Origin: Chlorops oryzae
Taxonomy: Eukaryota > Arthropoda > Insecta > Diptera > Chloropidae
Direction of reading: 5' to 3'
NCBI GenBank assembly: GCA_020466095.1
Contig: CM035806.1
Coordinates: forward strand, 162,895,379-162,959,378
Length of the DNA stretch: 64,000 bases
The translations under genes were made by a program, and so were the position numbers. Positions 1 through 11,670 of the stretch are shown piece after piece (within the stretch, counting starts at the first letter, position 1; each line of letters starts with the position of its first letter). The notes beneath the pieces were generated by a model. That model was not told the origin of the DNA. It ran no database searches and saw only the letters and a program-made list of their open reading frames with translations.

Positions 1-1671
1 ACATACATACTCATACATACATACATACATACTATAATATAAGTATATGGTGAATTGTTGAAAAACTTACTTGCCATGATATTTGGGCTCTTAATTTTGT
101 CGAGTTCAAAGTCTTTCTCTTGATCATTTGATATGAAATGCCATTATTGCTTTCAACTTTCGATTTCAATAAGTAATACCAAAGTGCAGCAACGCAGACC
201 AGGCGCGTGCGCGGCAAATTATTTCAAGGGGCCTCTTCGTTTTTTTTTTTTTTTTGCCATTCACAGCATTTCGATATAGCGTGACCAATTTCATTGCGAT
301 TCCCTGGAGGGAGGGGTTTTGAAACCAAAAATTCCCCCTCTCCTTTCCGCCCGATGAACCCCGTTTGTCGGCGCCTGCGTGCTTTATTGTGTGTGTAACG
401 CTACTTACACATCCGCTTCGCTGTAAAAAAAAAAGACATGAGTGAAACGAAAAGAAAGGACGGAACAATAAATTATCAACCGCAGAGTCTCTTCAGTGGC
501 TTCACAAGAGATCAGAGAAAATGTTAAGCGGCAGCAAAGCAACAATAATAACAATGAAAACTCAATAAAATAAAACGGAAAGAAACAAAAATAAAAATGA
601 AAAAAGAAAAGAAAAGAAAATCCAAAGAAAAGACAACAGCAAAAGCGTTCAACGGCACAGAAAATAGCGAAGGTGAAATCGTTCAGCGGCCCAAGCAAAT
701 GTGAAGCGAAATTTTGTGCGCGCTCACACCGTCTTGTCCCCCTCCGCTTGCGCGCTTAAGACGAAAAATTCGGCGAAACAAGAAAACCACAAATGAATGA
801 ATAAAAAAAATATAAAAACAAAAATCACATTAAAACAAATAACAAAAAAAAAAAAAAAAACTAACAGTAAGCCTAAGCATCCAAGCTTTTCGAAAACTCA
901 TGCTGAATTCGTGAGCCCAGATTCAATGTGTGCTTGTGCATGCCTGTGTGTCTCGCATATGTACGTTCGCTTTCAGGCATATCATTCGACAAGAAAAGCA
1001 AAACGAAAGAGAAAGCGTAAAATAATTTAAAACGAGAAAACAACAACAAATTTTCGGCTCAAAGAAAAAAGCCAACAAACATACACATAAAAGCAACCGC
1101 GCTTTGACAAATGTCTTCCATGACATATTTTTAGCCCGAGCCCGAAGCAAAAGTAGAAAAAAAAAATTTTTTTTTTAATATTTAAAAAAACAACCATAAA
1201 TCAGGGCTTCACAATTGTAAACGTATTCGTTGCGTAATCTACAACGTTCGCTTGAACGCAGGGCGCTAACGTAATATCATATTTTTTTTAAAAGCTATTA
1301 AAATTTCGAAATACTTTGGCCGATTTATGTACACATACATACATACTTATGTATGCGTTCATGTGTCGACGCGTACTTCCAACTCGTAGATATTACGCGC
1401 AAATAGATACGCTTCGCGAGGAAGACACAAGCTGACATGATCTCTGACGTGTCGTTTCTACTGTTTTCCTTTATCAGAGTGTATCTTTGGGGGATCCCCC
1501 TGCCCCCTTTTTTTTCAAGAGAAGTGATTGGAGCATAGTGATTCGGCTCCCTAAGCCAAATACTGCAGCCAAAAAAATTGTGCATCAATGCATATAAATC
1601 ACATATATAACCTAGAAGTATGCAACAGTTTTTTTAATTTTATGAATTTTAACGATGTTACACCTGACTCG

Positions 1672-1915
1672 TGGCTCTGGGATAGCGTAAGGGATGCGTG
1701 CTATGCTCTTGATCCCAGGGTCCGAGGTTCGATTCCCGGCACAGGCGAAACGGAGTGTAATGTTCCAAGCCTAGCATTGGTTTTCTTAAAAAAAATCGCA
1801 TATTCGGGACACACTACATAAAAAGACATACACTCACACAAACACAAGAAAACCTCCTTGGTATCACAATGGGCCGATTAACGGCCTAAGTGGCAGCCAC
1901 TTCAACCTACCTACC
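1672..1915 (+). repeat. tRNA-derived SINE, copy 1
   Basis: An internal RNA polymerase III promoter is visible: A box TAGCGTAAGGG (1683-1693) and B box GGTTCGATTCC (1726-1736). A non-tRNA body follows and ends with CACAATGGGCCG and CAACCTACCTACC. A second copy is at about 26693-26930. The tRNA part has no clean acceptor stem, so it is a retroposon head and not a tRNA gene. Confidence 0.8.
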
Positions 1916-2327
1916 TATAATTTTATAGTTTTTTTCGATAATTTTTCTATACTTTTGCTTTCGAATCATCAGTCTATGTTTGTTATTGCCTGAGATATGA
2001 CTATTTCAAAATTATTTCACAAAAAAAAAAAAAAAAATTTTTTTTAAGGTAATTCTTGGTCTACGAGAGATGAAGAGCCAAAACTTGACACAAATTAAAT
2101 GTAATTAATTAATCTGAAGAACAAAACAACTTCTTTCCAACATTGACTTCGGCGACCTAATCACAATGCTTACAGTGCTACACCCTTTATGGTTTCTAGT
2201 GGCGACTTAGGAGAGCAATGTCCTCGGGAAGATTTTTTTGAGGGGACCAAGTTTTTGTTTTTACGAATATTTCAAAATCTCATTTGAGGGAATTTAAGCC
2301 TCATTTTGATACATTGATAGATAAACC

Positions 2328-2559
2328 CATGATACAAGAAAACAAGATAGCGCCACTTGAGAGAGTAAACGTCACAAACTCAAAATCGCGATTCGTTGTT
2401 GTTGTTTCCCATGTTCAACCGGCTTTTTACTTTTTTGAATAGCATGGGAAACAACAACAATTTCTCGCTCAGTGACGCCACAAACTCAATTTTCGGCTCT
2501 CAGAGAGAGCCTCAAAATAGCGGTTCCGAAGTGGCGCTATCTTGTTTTCTTGTATCATG
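2328..2559. mobile_element. Small inverted-repeat element with 8 bp duplication
   Basis: The ends begin CATGATACAAGAAAACAAG and mirror each other for about 30 bases. They are flanked by GATAAACC at 2320-2327 and 2560-2567. Inside is a second mirrored pair (CATGGGAAACAACAACAA type). No coding capacity is seen. The 8 bp duplication suggests hAT-type transposition; the terminal CATG is not the usual CAG. Confidence 0.75.
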
Positions 2560-2798
2560 GATAAACCCGTTTTTGAAAAAAAAATTCTCGCGACAGAGTG
2601 CAGTCGAATCTATCCATTGCGTCATTTTCGCTACACCACATACACCGCGTCCGGTGACGTACATACATACATATATAGAACATTGTTAAACAGCGAAATT
2701 AATTTTTTTATCTCTTCTTATTAATTATAGAATTTTTTACTCTCTCTCTCTCATTCTCACTCCCTGTCTCTCTCTCTCTCTCTCTCTGTATCTTGCAG

Positions 2799-4609
2799 AG
2801 TGCCTACAGTGATGGACCACATGTCGATTCGGCGTCATTACCGCTTGAACATAGAGCATATGGACCGCCGGGTCCATCGCCGATCTACGGTACACCACAG
2901 GCACTCGCTGCCGGTGGTGGTGTTGGCGGTGGTGCCGGTGCCGGTGCAGGTTCAGGTGCAACAAATGAAATTTCGGATGAAGCCTGGCCGCTGGCAACAA
3001 CCAACGACAGTCCACAGATCAAGCATCTACAGGTTCAATGCGAGAAGACGCACATGCGCGTTAACATCGAATTCGATCGTCCATTCTATGGCATGATCTT
3101 CTCGAAGGGCTTCTACAGTGATCCGCATTGTGTGCATTTGAAACCGGGCACGGGACATTTAAGCGCTACATTCGAAATATTCCTAAACAGTTGCGGTATG
3201 ACTAGCTCGGCAAATCACAATGCAGCCGGTTTTGGTGCACCGACACCATCGGGTAGCTATGTCGAGAATACGATTATCATCCAATACGATCCGTATGTAC
3301 AAGAGGTATGGGATCAGGCGCGCAAGCTACGGTGTACGTGGTATGATTTTTACGAGAAGGCTGTTACCTTCCGTCCATTCCAAGTTGATATGTTGCATGC
3401 TGTTACGGCCAATTTCCTCGGCGATAATTTACAATGCTGGATGCAAATTCAAGTTGGCAAAGGACCGTGGGCGTCCGAGGTATCGGGTATCGTTAAAATC
3501 GGCCAAACAATGACAATGGTCTTGGCCATTAAGGACGATGAGAATAAATTCGATATGCTTGTACGTAATTGTGTTGCACACGATGGCAAACGTGCTCCCA
3601 TACAATTGGTCGATCAAAATGGCTGTGTGGTACGTCCAAAAATTATGAGTAAATTCCAGAAAATCAAAAATTTCGGCCCATCGGCATCGGTTGTCAGTTT
3701 CGCTTATTTCCAAGCGTTCAAATTCCCCGACTCGATGAACGTGCACTTCCAGTGTGTCATACAGGTTTGCCGTTACAATTGCCCCGAACCGAAGTGCGGA
3801 CCAAGTCTGGCTGGCGGCGAATACGGTGTACCGCAGATCGGCGGCAATGGACTCTCATCCGAATATGGACCACCGGAATCATACGATCGCGGTGATTACG
3901 GTGGCCTACCGCCAGCAGCCTATCCAGATCCAAGACATCCGGCTGCCGATGCGACCGGCGCCTATTCGGAGAATCAGCCCGACGTCGTACCATCACCGCA
4001 AGCTCAAACGTCCGCTGTAACAACGCCCGACGCGGGAGCACAAAGCTCACAGGCGCCGCCAGCACAAAGCCCATCATCGAATGAATTACATCTACCTCCA
4101 CCACCATTACCCGGACAATCGGGCCAATATAGCACGGTTAAACGCAAGGACGAAATCGAAGGCGGAAATCTAGTATCACTTGGCGGACGGCCGCGGTCCG
4201 TCGAGGGTCTAGACGATTTACGCGGCGTTCGCAGACGTCGCGATACAGATGCAGCAACAGATCAGATACAGATACAGATACAGATACAATGGAAATCGTT
4301 GTCAAGCCACGCATCTACAAACGCGACACCCAAGAGATGACCGACGTCAATACGAGTCGAACAATTCAGGTCGTTGCACCCGGCGATGTTAATTTCGCAC
4401 TTAATAATAATTCCAATAACGAGACGGTCGTCATACAATCGGCCAGATCGGCTGACCCGGAGACGATCTGTATGTCAGTGCCAAGCTTTGTCGGTGGCCT
4501 GGTTATGCTACTCCTCGTACTGGCCATCGCATCTCTAGTCGCCGCATTCCTCTTCGTACGAGTACGGCATTTCGACAGAAAAGGCGCATCCATGGCTTAC
4601 GTTAACTGA
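2799..4609 (+). CDS. ZP-domain apical matrix protein of the dusky/miniature group, 3' exon (one-base frame break)
   Basis: The exon opens after the splice acceptor at 2798, in phase 0. It encodes a proline/glycine-rich stretch, then a zona pellucida domain starting near KHLQVQCEKTHMRVNIEFDRP, with the expected paired cysteines through QVCRYNCPEPKCG. A disordered Pro/Gln region follows, then a basic furin-type site (RRRR, codons 4230-4241), then a membrane segment (FVGGLVMLLLVLAIASLVAA) and a short cytoplasmic tail ending at 4609. This order is typical of ZP proteins that shape the apical extracellular matrix in insect epidermis, wing and bristle. The reading frame breaks in a GATACA repeat: codons up to GAT at 4260-4262 are in one frame and the membrane segment in another, as if one A were missing between 4262 and 4263. 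The conserved far side argues for a sequence error. Dusky-like (dyl) is the best guess within the group, but dusky and miniature are not excluded. The N-terminal exons and signal peptide are not in view. Confidence 0.88.
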
Positions 4610-5435
4610 GGCGCATCCCAGCTTCAATATTGCCGCCAAGCCGGGCCGGGCCGGGGCGAGCACAAGAAACCCCCCCAAAACGACAACTACAACGACCAAC
4701 TACAACTTAATGAACGACCAGCTAACAAACGACAACGCTTATATTGACAACGATCCAAGCTCAATTGGCCTCTGAACAAAAGAAGTTGAAACTAAACTAA
4801 ACTGGAACAGCAACAACAGAAAAAAACGACGACAAGAGGGTCTTCAACTATTCGAAATAATATGGAGGACAAAGTCTTAAACAAAAAAAAAAAAAAAAAA
4901 AAAGGAACATAAGAAAGAGAAAGAAAACAACTTCCCGTAGAAATCGGAGGGCTATTTATAGGAGGTTAACTACCCACAACAGTGCAATGCAATCATCCTA
5001 GGATACAGAAAACCCGAACGATCTCCCTCCAAAAACCACTCCCACGCCCGTAAAGTATGCTTTGATTTGATCAACATACACCACATACATACATACTCAA
5101 CTTCTTCTGTGCCCCCATGCGAGCTGTTCACCCTGTATTGCCTTTCTCTCAATCAAGGAAACAAACAAATTATTTATTGTTTTATTTATTACATAACTTT
5201 AAAAAAACAAAACGTTCGTTATTTATTTATTTATTTTCTTTATTTTAGTAATTTATTAAGAATCAGAAGATAGGCGAACGAAAGAAAAATAATGAGATTT
5301 AACGAATTCTTCTCCTGTTTCTTGTTTTTTTTTTTTTTTTGTCAACGAATTACGATATAAATTTTGTAAATTCTAGAAGAAAAAAAATAATAATAAAAAC
5401 AAAAATCTAATAAAAAGCAAAACAATTAAATATTA
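4610..5435. other. Probable 3' untranslated and intergenic sequence
   Basis: A-rich and CAA-rich sequence follows the ZP stop codon. No reading frame with protein-like composition and no structured element was seen. The end of the ZP transcript cannot be placed. Confidence 0.5.
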
Positions 5436-5562
5436 CGGTGAAACCTCGCATAAGCGAAACTGCAAATATTTTTACCCAATCGAAGATTGTATATGCTAGA
5501 ATTTCAATGTGCTTAATATTTCCTCTACGACTGCGAGTGTCCGTATAAAAAAGACTTCACTG
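5436..5562. mobile_element. pogo-like MITE
   Basis: It is a 127 bp element flanked by TA on both sides. The left end begins CGGTGAAACCTCGCATAAG, and the right end is a diverged mirror image (AAGACTTCACTG). This resembles the ends of pogo/Tigger-type TA-inserting elements. It has no coding capacity. Confidence 0.45.
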
Positions 5563-5618
5563 TAAATGGCGCGAAGGCGAATTTATCAATTTGAATTTGA
5601 ATATAGAACGACTATTTA

Positions 5619-6238
5619 CACTAGCTTACAAATAATGAATTTCGATTTTCATTTTTCTGCAGTTCTAAATGCGCTTCTCTTATGGAATTTGGCTTTCGTA
5701 ACACGAAAAAAATGTCGGAAAAATTTTTATTTTTTTAATTGATTTTGTTTTTTTTTTTTTTAATTTAATTTCAAAGGGAGTATTGTAGCTTTTTCTTAAG
5801 GACAGCTAGACAAGGCATGATCCGATTTGAACAAATAATACCTTAAATTAAAGTAAATGAACTCCTCTTAAGCTTTTTATAACATAGCTTTGAGATCGGC
5901 CAAGAAAATAAAATTCTGGAGGCCATTAAATATATTTAAAAAAAAAACACACACATTTTGAGAGAAAATTCATAAAATTTTCCCTTTACTCAGCATCTAA
6001 AAAATCAATCGCCAAGCAACAAAAAAAAAATTTTTGTTGGATTTTTTTTTTTAAAGTCGTTTCCTTGCCCAATAAAAGGAGATATAAGTTTTCAAAATCT
6101 ATGCTGAAATGGCAAAAATATAATTTAATAACGCTTTCATAAAAAAATTTTGGAAGATTTTTTTCGTGCTTAGAAGACCAAAGAAAAATAAGAAAAATTC
6201 GTTTAGATGTCCTGGGAAAAAAATTCTGTAAACTAGTG
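5619..6238. mobile_element. CACTAG-ended element, copy 1
   Basis: It starts CACTAGCTTACAAATAA and ends TGTAAACTAGTG. The same ends and the internal phrases GCACTTTTCTTATGGAATTTGGC and TTCGTGTTAAGAAG recur at 39111-40415, 51886-52654 and (left part) 57728. This copy is diverged and its flanks do not form a clean duplication. Non-coding. Confidence 0.6.
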
Positions 6239-6384
6239 CTATTATCGAGAAACGAAAATTCATTTAGTACGGTATCTGTACACGGTACGTGAGAGTTATG
6301 AGCTACATAAAAAAAATTTAATTAAATAAAATAAAAGAGGAAAACCAACAAGTATATAAGTTAAACTATTCATACATATATACA

Positions 6385-6391
6385 TGTGTAT

Positions 6392-6430
<39 letters not shown>
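6385..6430. repeat. TA microsatellite
   Basis: This is an almost uninterrupted TA dinucleotide run. The surrounding 6239-7280 is AT-rich and I see no gene or element in it. Confidence 0.9.
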
Positions 6431-6433
<3 letters not shown>

Positions 6434-6960
6434 AATACATATGGAGTTATATAGTTCTTTAGGCAAGCGTGTAAATATTCTTAAGCGAAGAGTTTGTATT
6501 ACAGAAAATATATACATACATATATATACATATGCATATCTATGTTGTCCTGTATCTACTTTTGTTTTCTTACACTTCACCTTCAGCTTGATCTACTCTT
6601 ACCAAGACCATGTTATATTGATGTTAAAAAAAAAAAAAAAAAACAAACAAAAATATCAGTAAAAAGAAAAAAAAGAAAAATGTTATAGAATCGAATAAAT
6701 TATTTGTATTTTCTATTATTAAGCCATTTACAATTATTTTCTTTCCATTGAAAGAGTCAATAAAATTGAAATGATGCTCCATTTATATCAGGAGAACCAA
6801 ACAATAATGGTGCGCGTAAAAAAAATTTTAGACATCTAAAGAGGCCAATTTCTGATGATGAAACAAGACAAGAATTGCTTTGTTATCTACGGTCGAAAAT
6901 TGCCGCACATACAACTCCAAGTGAATAGTATGGCACAGACCTATCTTTTTTGATATTAGA

Positions 6961-6991
<31 letters not shown>

Positions 6992-7280
6992 GAAAGATTG
7001 CATGTACCAAAAGAGACATTGAAAATTTCGAATATGTATTAGTATAGGGACAATTCCACGTAAAACGGTCTTATTGCTCACACCCGTTAAAGCCCTTTTG
7101 TGACCATTCTGAGCAGAAATTATGTTCTTTCAAGGCCTTACTGTTATTAAACGTTCTCTAAATATCATATACATAAGTACTATGTGTACTGGAGAATGAG
7201 ATTATTCTTTTTTAAACAATGCGTTTCGTATTTCTGAGATCCATAGATGTTTCATCCTATGACTTCACGTCTTTAGAGTG

Positions 7281-7284
7281 CATT

Positions 7285-7319
<35 letters not shown>

Positions 7320-8212
7320 TTTCTCCTTTCTCTCTTCTCTGATTCTCTCTTCTCTTTTCTCTCTCTTTTTCTCCTCTCTCTCTTCTCTCCTCTTTCTCTT
7401 CTCTATTCTCTCCTCTTTTTCTTCTTTTTCTCTCTCTTTCCATCTCTCTTTCTCTCCTTCTCTTCTCTCTTCTCCTCTATCCTCTTCTCCTCTCTCTTCT
7501 CTCTCTTCTTCTTCCCCTCTCTCTCTCTCTTTCTCTCTCTTTCTTCCTCTTCTCTTCTCTCTCTCTTCTCTCCTCTTCTTCTCTCTCTCTTCTTTTCTCT
7601 TCTCTTCTCTCTCTCTCTTTCTCCTCTCTTTCTTTCTTCTCTCTCTTCTTCTTCTCTCTCTCTTCTCCTCTTCTCTCTCTCTTCTCTCTTCTTCTTTCTC
7701 TCTCTCTTTCTCTCCTCCTTTCTCTCCTCTTCTTCTCTCTCTCTCTCTCTTCTCTCTCTTCTCTCTCTCTCTCTTATCTCTCTCTCTCTTATTCTCTCTC
7801 ATCTCTCTCTCTCTATCTCTTCTCTCTCTATCTTTCTCTCTCTCTCTCCTTTACTCTCTCCTCTCTCTTCTCTCTTTCTCTCTCTTCTCTCTCTCTCTTC
7901 TCTCTCTCTATCTCTCCTTACTCCTCCTTCTCTCTATCTCTCTCTCTTATCCTCTCTCTCTTTCTCTATCTCTCTCTCTCCTCTTCTCTCTCTTTCTCTC
8001 TCTCTTATCTCTATCTCTCTCATCTACTCATTCTCTCTCTCACTTCTCTTCTCTCACTCTATCTCTCTCTCTCTCTCTCACTCTATCTCTCTCTCACTCT
8101 ATCTCTCTCTCTCACTCTATCTCTCTCTCTCACTCTATCTCTCTCTCTCACTCTATCTCTCTCTCTCACACTCTATCTCTCTCTCACTTTATCTCTCTCT
8201 CTCTCTCTCTCT
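7281..8212. repeat. 930 bp CT-rich polypyrimidine tract
   Basis: The + strand is nearly pure pyrimidine for over 900 bases, a degenerate (TC)n array. From about 8080 it becomes a CTCTCACTCTAT-type longer unit. Long open frames on both strands here (Ser/Leu-rich or Arg/Glu-rich) follow from the base composition and are not genes. Confidence 0.95.
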
Positions 8213-8739
8213 CTACAAAGTGTGCATGCACTTCAAGCACGGCTATGCATACATTTCTTTCCACCAAATTTCCATATCTTCAAAACAATACCCATTTTCC
8301 GCATGTCACGTTCTTTCAGTGACAAAACTCCGCCATCTTACATCGCTGCTCCGCCCGCTAAAAGTAATAACCATGAATAACACACTTACACTTACACGTA
8401 CATACATATTCTTGCCACTCCACGTTGTGCACATTTCCGAAAATCTCTCTTTCACTTTTACCCGATTTCTCCATTACTCATTCCTTATAAATTTCATTCC
8501 ACTCTATGTTCATTATAACCTTATTATGGCGTCATCTAGCTTTACTACTTTTTTTCGACTCTTTTCTGGCACTTCACTTATGAAAAATTTCATAAATTCC
8601 ACGAGTCTTATGTGTCCCATTTTAGGAACCAAATGAGAATTATAGGCGTCATGCTAAGCTGCTATGGTTTAAAAGTGTGGATAGATTTCTGAAAATTAAG
8701 TGGGCTGTCTCATTGGCGAGGCTGTTTTTGGACTTTTTT

Positions 8740-9118
8740 TTACAAAAATTGCTGACAGAAAACGAAAAGAGCTTTTCAGTTCAGTTTTTTTTTTTATTGT
8801 TTTAGGAATGAATGAAAATTAATAAAGAAGCACTTTGTTTTTTATGTGAGGACGGTTCAAAAAGTTCTCGGCCGTCAAAGTGGATGCTCAAAAAAAAAAT
8901 TTTGTAGCGCTCTGCCACGATTCCGGGTCTCCAAGTTGTCCGAAATGGAAAAGAAAAACGGGGTTGTAATCAATATAGATGTCGTTATGGCGTGAACCTC
9001 CAAAATAATTTTGGAATTTGGTTTTTTGACAAAATGGCGGCCATTGAAATATGACCCATCGATTTCGGGTATATTTTTTTGTAGTTCAGTGTAAAATAAA
9101 AATAGTAAAAAATTTTTA
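8740..9118. repeat. Diverged copy of the TTAA-flanked element, left piece
   Basis: This is homologous, on the opposite strand, to the interior of the element at 18416-19153 (shared phrases include CACGATTCCGGGTCTCC, AATGGCGGCCATT and GAGGTTCAC-type sequence). A second version of the same piece lies at about 10115-10510, beyond the DINE-like insertion. Confidence 0.6.
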
Positions 9119-9120
9119 TA

Positions 9121-10030
9121 TCCAGCGTAAGCGGGGTATATTAGTTTTGTGCGAATCTTGTAACAGGGAGAATTAAGCTCCGGAGATATAGAAAAATATA
9201 TATAGAAATGATCAGGATCAAAAACTGAATCGATTTAGACATGTCCGTCTGTCCGTCCGTCCGTGGTCGGATCTCCTCCGAAACAGCTTAACCAATGAAG
9301 TCGAAATTTGGCACACATGTATATCGGGGTCCGAGTATGATCCTAAGTAAAAATGGGAGACATCCGCCCACTGCCACGCCCACAAATGAATTTATTGTGT
9401 TTTCAGTAAAATGCTTGTAACTTGCGAACCACTCAACACATTCCATTGATATTTGGTATACTGGTAAACTACGAAAAGGGACATATTCTGGAAAAAAATG
9501 GGCGCCGCCCTCCGTGAGCCACGCCCACAAATAATCCCACAAATAAGGGCTTATCGTAACTTGTGAAGTAAAAGGCGTAGAAGCTTCAAATTCGAAACAT
9601 AGGTTCACCAAGGCGAATGAAAGGTGTAGGGAAATAATTTATGTGGCCCGCCCACTGCCACGCCCACAAATGAAGATTTTTCGTAACTTCCGAAGTAAAA
9701 GGCGTAGAAGCTTCAAATTCGCAACATAGGTTCACCAAGGCGAATGAAAGGTGTAGGGAAAAATTTTGTGGCCCGCCCACTGCCACGCCCACAAATGAAG
9801 ATTTTTCGTAACTTCCGAAGTAAAAGGCGTAGAAGCTTCAAATTCGCAACATAGGTTGACCAAGGCGAATGAAAGGTGTAGGGAAAAATTTATTTGGCCC
9901 GCCCACTGCCACGCCCACAAATGAAGATTTTTCGTAACTTCCGAAGTAAAAGGCGTAGAACGCTTCAAATTCGCAACATAGGTTGACCAAGGCAATGAAA
10001 GGTGTAGGGAAATAATTTTTTGCCCTCCCA
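9121..10030. mobile_element. DINE/mini-me-like repeat with internal tandem units
   Basis: It begins near CAGCGTAAGCGGGGTATATTA and contains GATCAGGATCAAAAACTGAA, then a GTCCGTCTGTCCGTCCGTCC run (GTCY type). After that come about four tandem units of roughly 125 bases, each with GCCCACTGCCACGCCCAC and AAAGGCGTAGAAGCTTC. GTCY runs plus CCACGCCCAC units are hallmarks of the non-autonomous Helitron/Helentron-like DINE (mini-me) repeats of flies. Related copies are at 24868-26390 and 63376-63950. Open frames on the - strand are shadows of the repeated unit. Confidence 0.65.
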
Positions 10031-10114
10031 CTGCCACTGTTTCCCATCAAATAGGAAGAAGCAAAATCATAAGAAGCCTCATAATGTCTGGACGTGGGTA
10101 TTTCAAAAGTTCGG

Positions 10115-10910
10115 CGCAATTGACCAAAAAAAAGACTTTAGCTTTCTTACTTCGTTTTTTTCATTGTTTTGGAATGGAAATGAAAAGGGTTTAATAAAGA
10201 AGCACTTTGTCTTTTGATGTGAGGACGGTTCAAAAAGTTCTCGGATCCGTTTTTCAAAGTGGATGCTCAATAAAAACCATATTTCTAGCGCTAGCTGCCA
10301 CGATTCCGTGGTCTCCAAGTTGTAAACCGAAATGAAAAAAAATTTTAAACGTGGGTTAATCAATAATAGATGTCAATTTGGCGTGAACCTCCAAAATAAT
10401 TTTGGAATTTTGTTTTTTGAACGAAAATGGCGGCCATTGAAAATATGACCCATCGATTTCGGGATATAATCTTTAATTTGTAGTTCAGTGTAAAAATATG
10501 TTTAAATAGTAAAAAAGAATATCTTCAACTATGATTGAGGTTCACGCCATAACTGGTGACAATTTTGCTTTGATTCCAACTTAAAATTTTTCAAATTAAA
10601 ATTCTGTCTATTGAACTGGAGAAATCGTGGCAGCCAGTTCTAAAAATTCAAGTGGTTATCGAGGATAAATGCCTTTAAAGTTTGAAGCAACGCAATAAAT
10701 TACTCGTTTTAGCGCAGATCTTGCTCGACAAAGAAGGCTGATATCCTCTAAACTATTTCGAATTTCAAAAATGAAACTTTTTAGTTCACGATTTATTCTC
10801 AAATATCCAAGCATATAAAGAACTACTTATTAGAATAACATTTAATCGCATTGATTTCTTTGAATAAAAATTTTAATTCATTTCAATTACATATCGCAAC
10901 GTCCTTAAAA
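10115..10910. repeat. Diverged copy of the TTAA-flanked element, right piece
   Basis: 10115-10510 repeats 8740-9118 with many small indels. 10510-10790 continues with the part of the 18416-19153 element that the left piece lacks (TCTTGCTCGACAAAGAAG, GTTTGAAGCAACGCAA). The DINE-like repeat therefore sits inside an old copy of the TTAA element, with one part of that copy present twice. Confidence 0.55.
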
Positions 10911-10914
10911 AAAC

Positions 10915-11452
10915 TTAAGACTGTTTCGTTGTGCCTTTCTTTTCAGCTATACTTTAATGACAAAAATGAATACATAATACGAAATATACATGTTAAAATA
11001 TATATCAATGGATATCTTAGATAACAGCTTCGAAAATTTTGCAAACTAGTTTGAATTTATCTAACACTCCATTAACCAGTCAACCTGCAATCATTGCACA
11101 CATTTACACTTAGAGTCTTAACAATTAGAGTAATTTTAAAAAAAAAAATAAATCAAAATTCACTCCATAACAACGGCATTTAACAATTAAGACGTTTCGT
11201 TGTGCCTTTCTTTTCAGCTATACTTAATGATAAAAAGATATACATACATACAAATATACATGTAAAATATATATCAATGGATATCTACAAAAATAGTTCT
11301 AATTTTTTTTAAACAATTTGAATTTATCTAAACACTCCATTAACCTCAACCTGCAATCATTGCACACATTTACACAAAGAGTCTTAACAATTAGAGAAAA
11401 ACAAAAAAAAAAAAAACAACAACAAAAAATTCACTCCACAATCAAGGGCATT
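10915..11452. repeat. Adjacent noisy duplicate (about 260 bp, two copies)
   Basis: 10915-11178 and 11188-11452 both read through GTTTCGTTGTGCCTTTCTTT, ATATATCAATGGATATCT, CTGCAATCATTGCACAC and GAGTCTTAACAATTAGAG in the same order. They differ by scattered one- to few-base indels. The second copy runs toward the ferredoxin 3' side. Confidence 0.75.
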
Positions 11453-11670
11453 TGCTGTTCGATTCATTCGTCAATAAAAAACCTCGCATTTCGGTTTATG
11501 TCTATGTAGATAAGGCCAACAAATTAGATTTCACTTGAGATATCGTCTCATGTTGGCAACAAGCAGCAGCAGCAGCAGCACTAGCAGCGATAACAATAAC
11601 AACAACTAGCGCCGAGGAGGTAGCAGAATAGATATGAACACACTGAACTGATTTTTGTTGGAGTTGAAGA

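Larger units (their letters stand above)
1..2798. other. Non-coding region upstream of the ZP exon
   Basis: No coding exon is supported here. It holds a CATA microsatellite at the left edge, A-rich stretches (about 530-1200) that resemble an insect 5' untranslated region, a SINE (about 1672-1915) and a small inverted-repeat element (2328-2559). It ends in a long CT polypyrimidine tract (about 2741-2787) and TTGCAG at 2793-2798, a strong 3' splice site, so at least the right part is intron of the ZP gene whose earlier exons lie off the window or are not recognisable. Confidence 0.6.

Noticed and set aside
1683..1745. Possible tRNA gene
   Set aside because: A and B boxes are present but no acceptor stem pairing; body and second copy show it is a SINE.
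3429..3746. - strand frame within the ZP exon
   Set aside because: It is the antisense of the conserved ZP domain; no independent support.
7219..8636. Long Ser/Leu-rich open frames on + and an Arg/Glu-rich frame on - strand
   Set aside because: They cover the CT tract and reflect base composition only; no start context, splice sites or domain.
9288..10119. Four overlapping - strand frames with repeated WAWQWAG-type peptides
   Set aside because: They read through the tandem units of the DINE-like repeat; the repetition mirrors the DNA unit.
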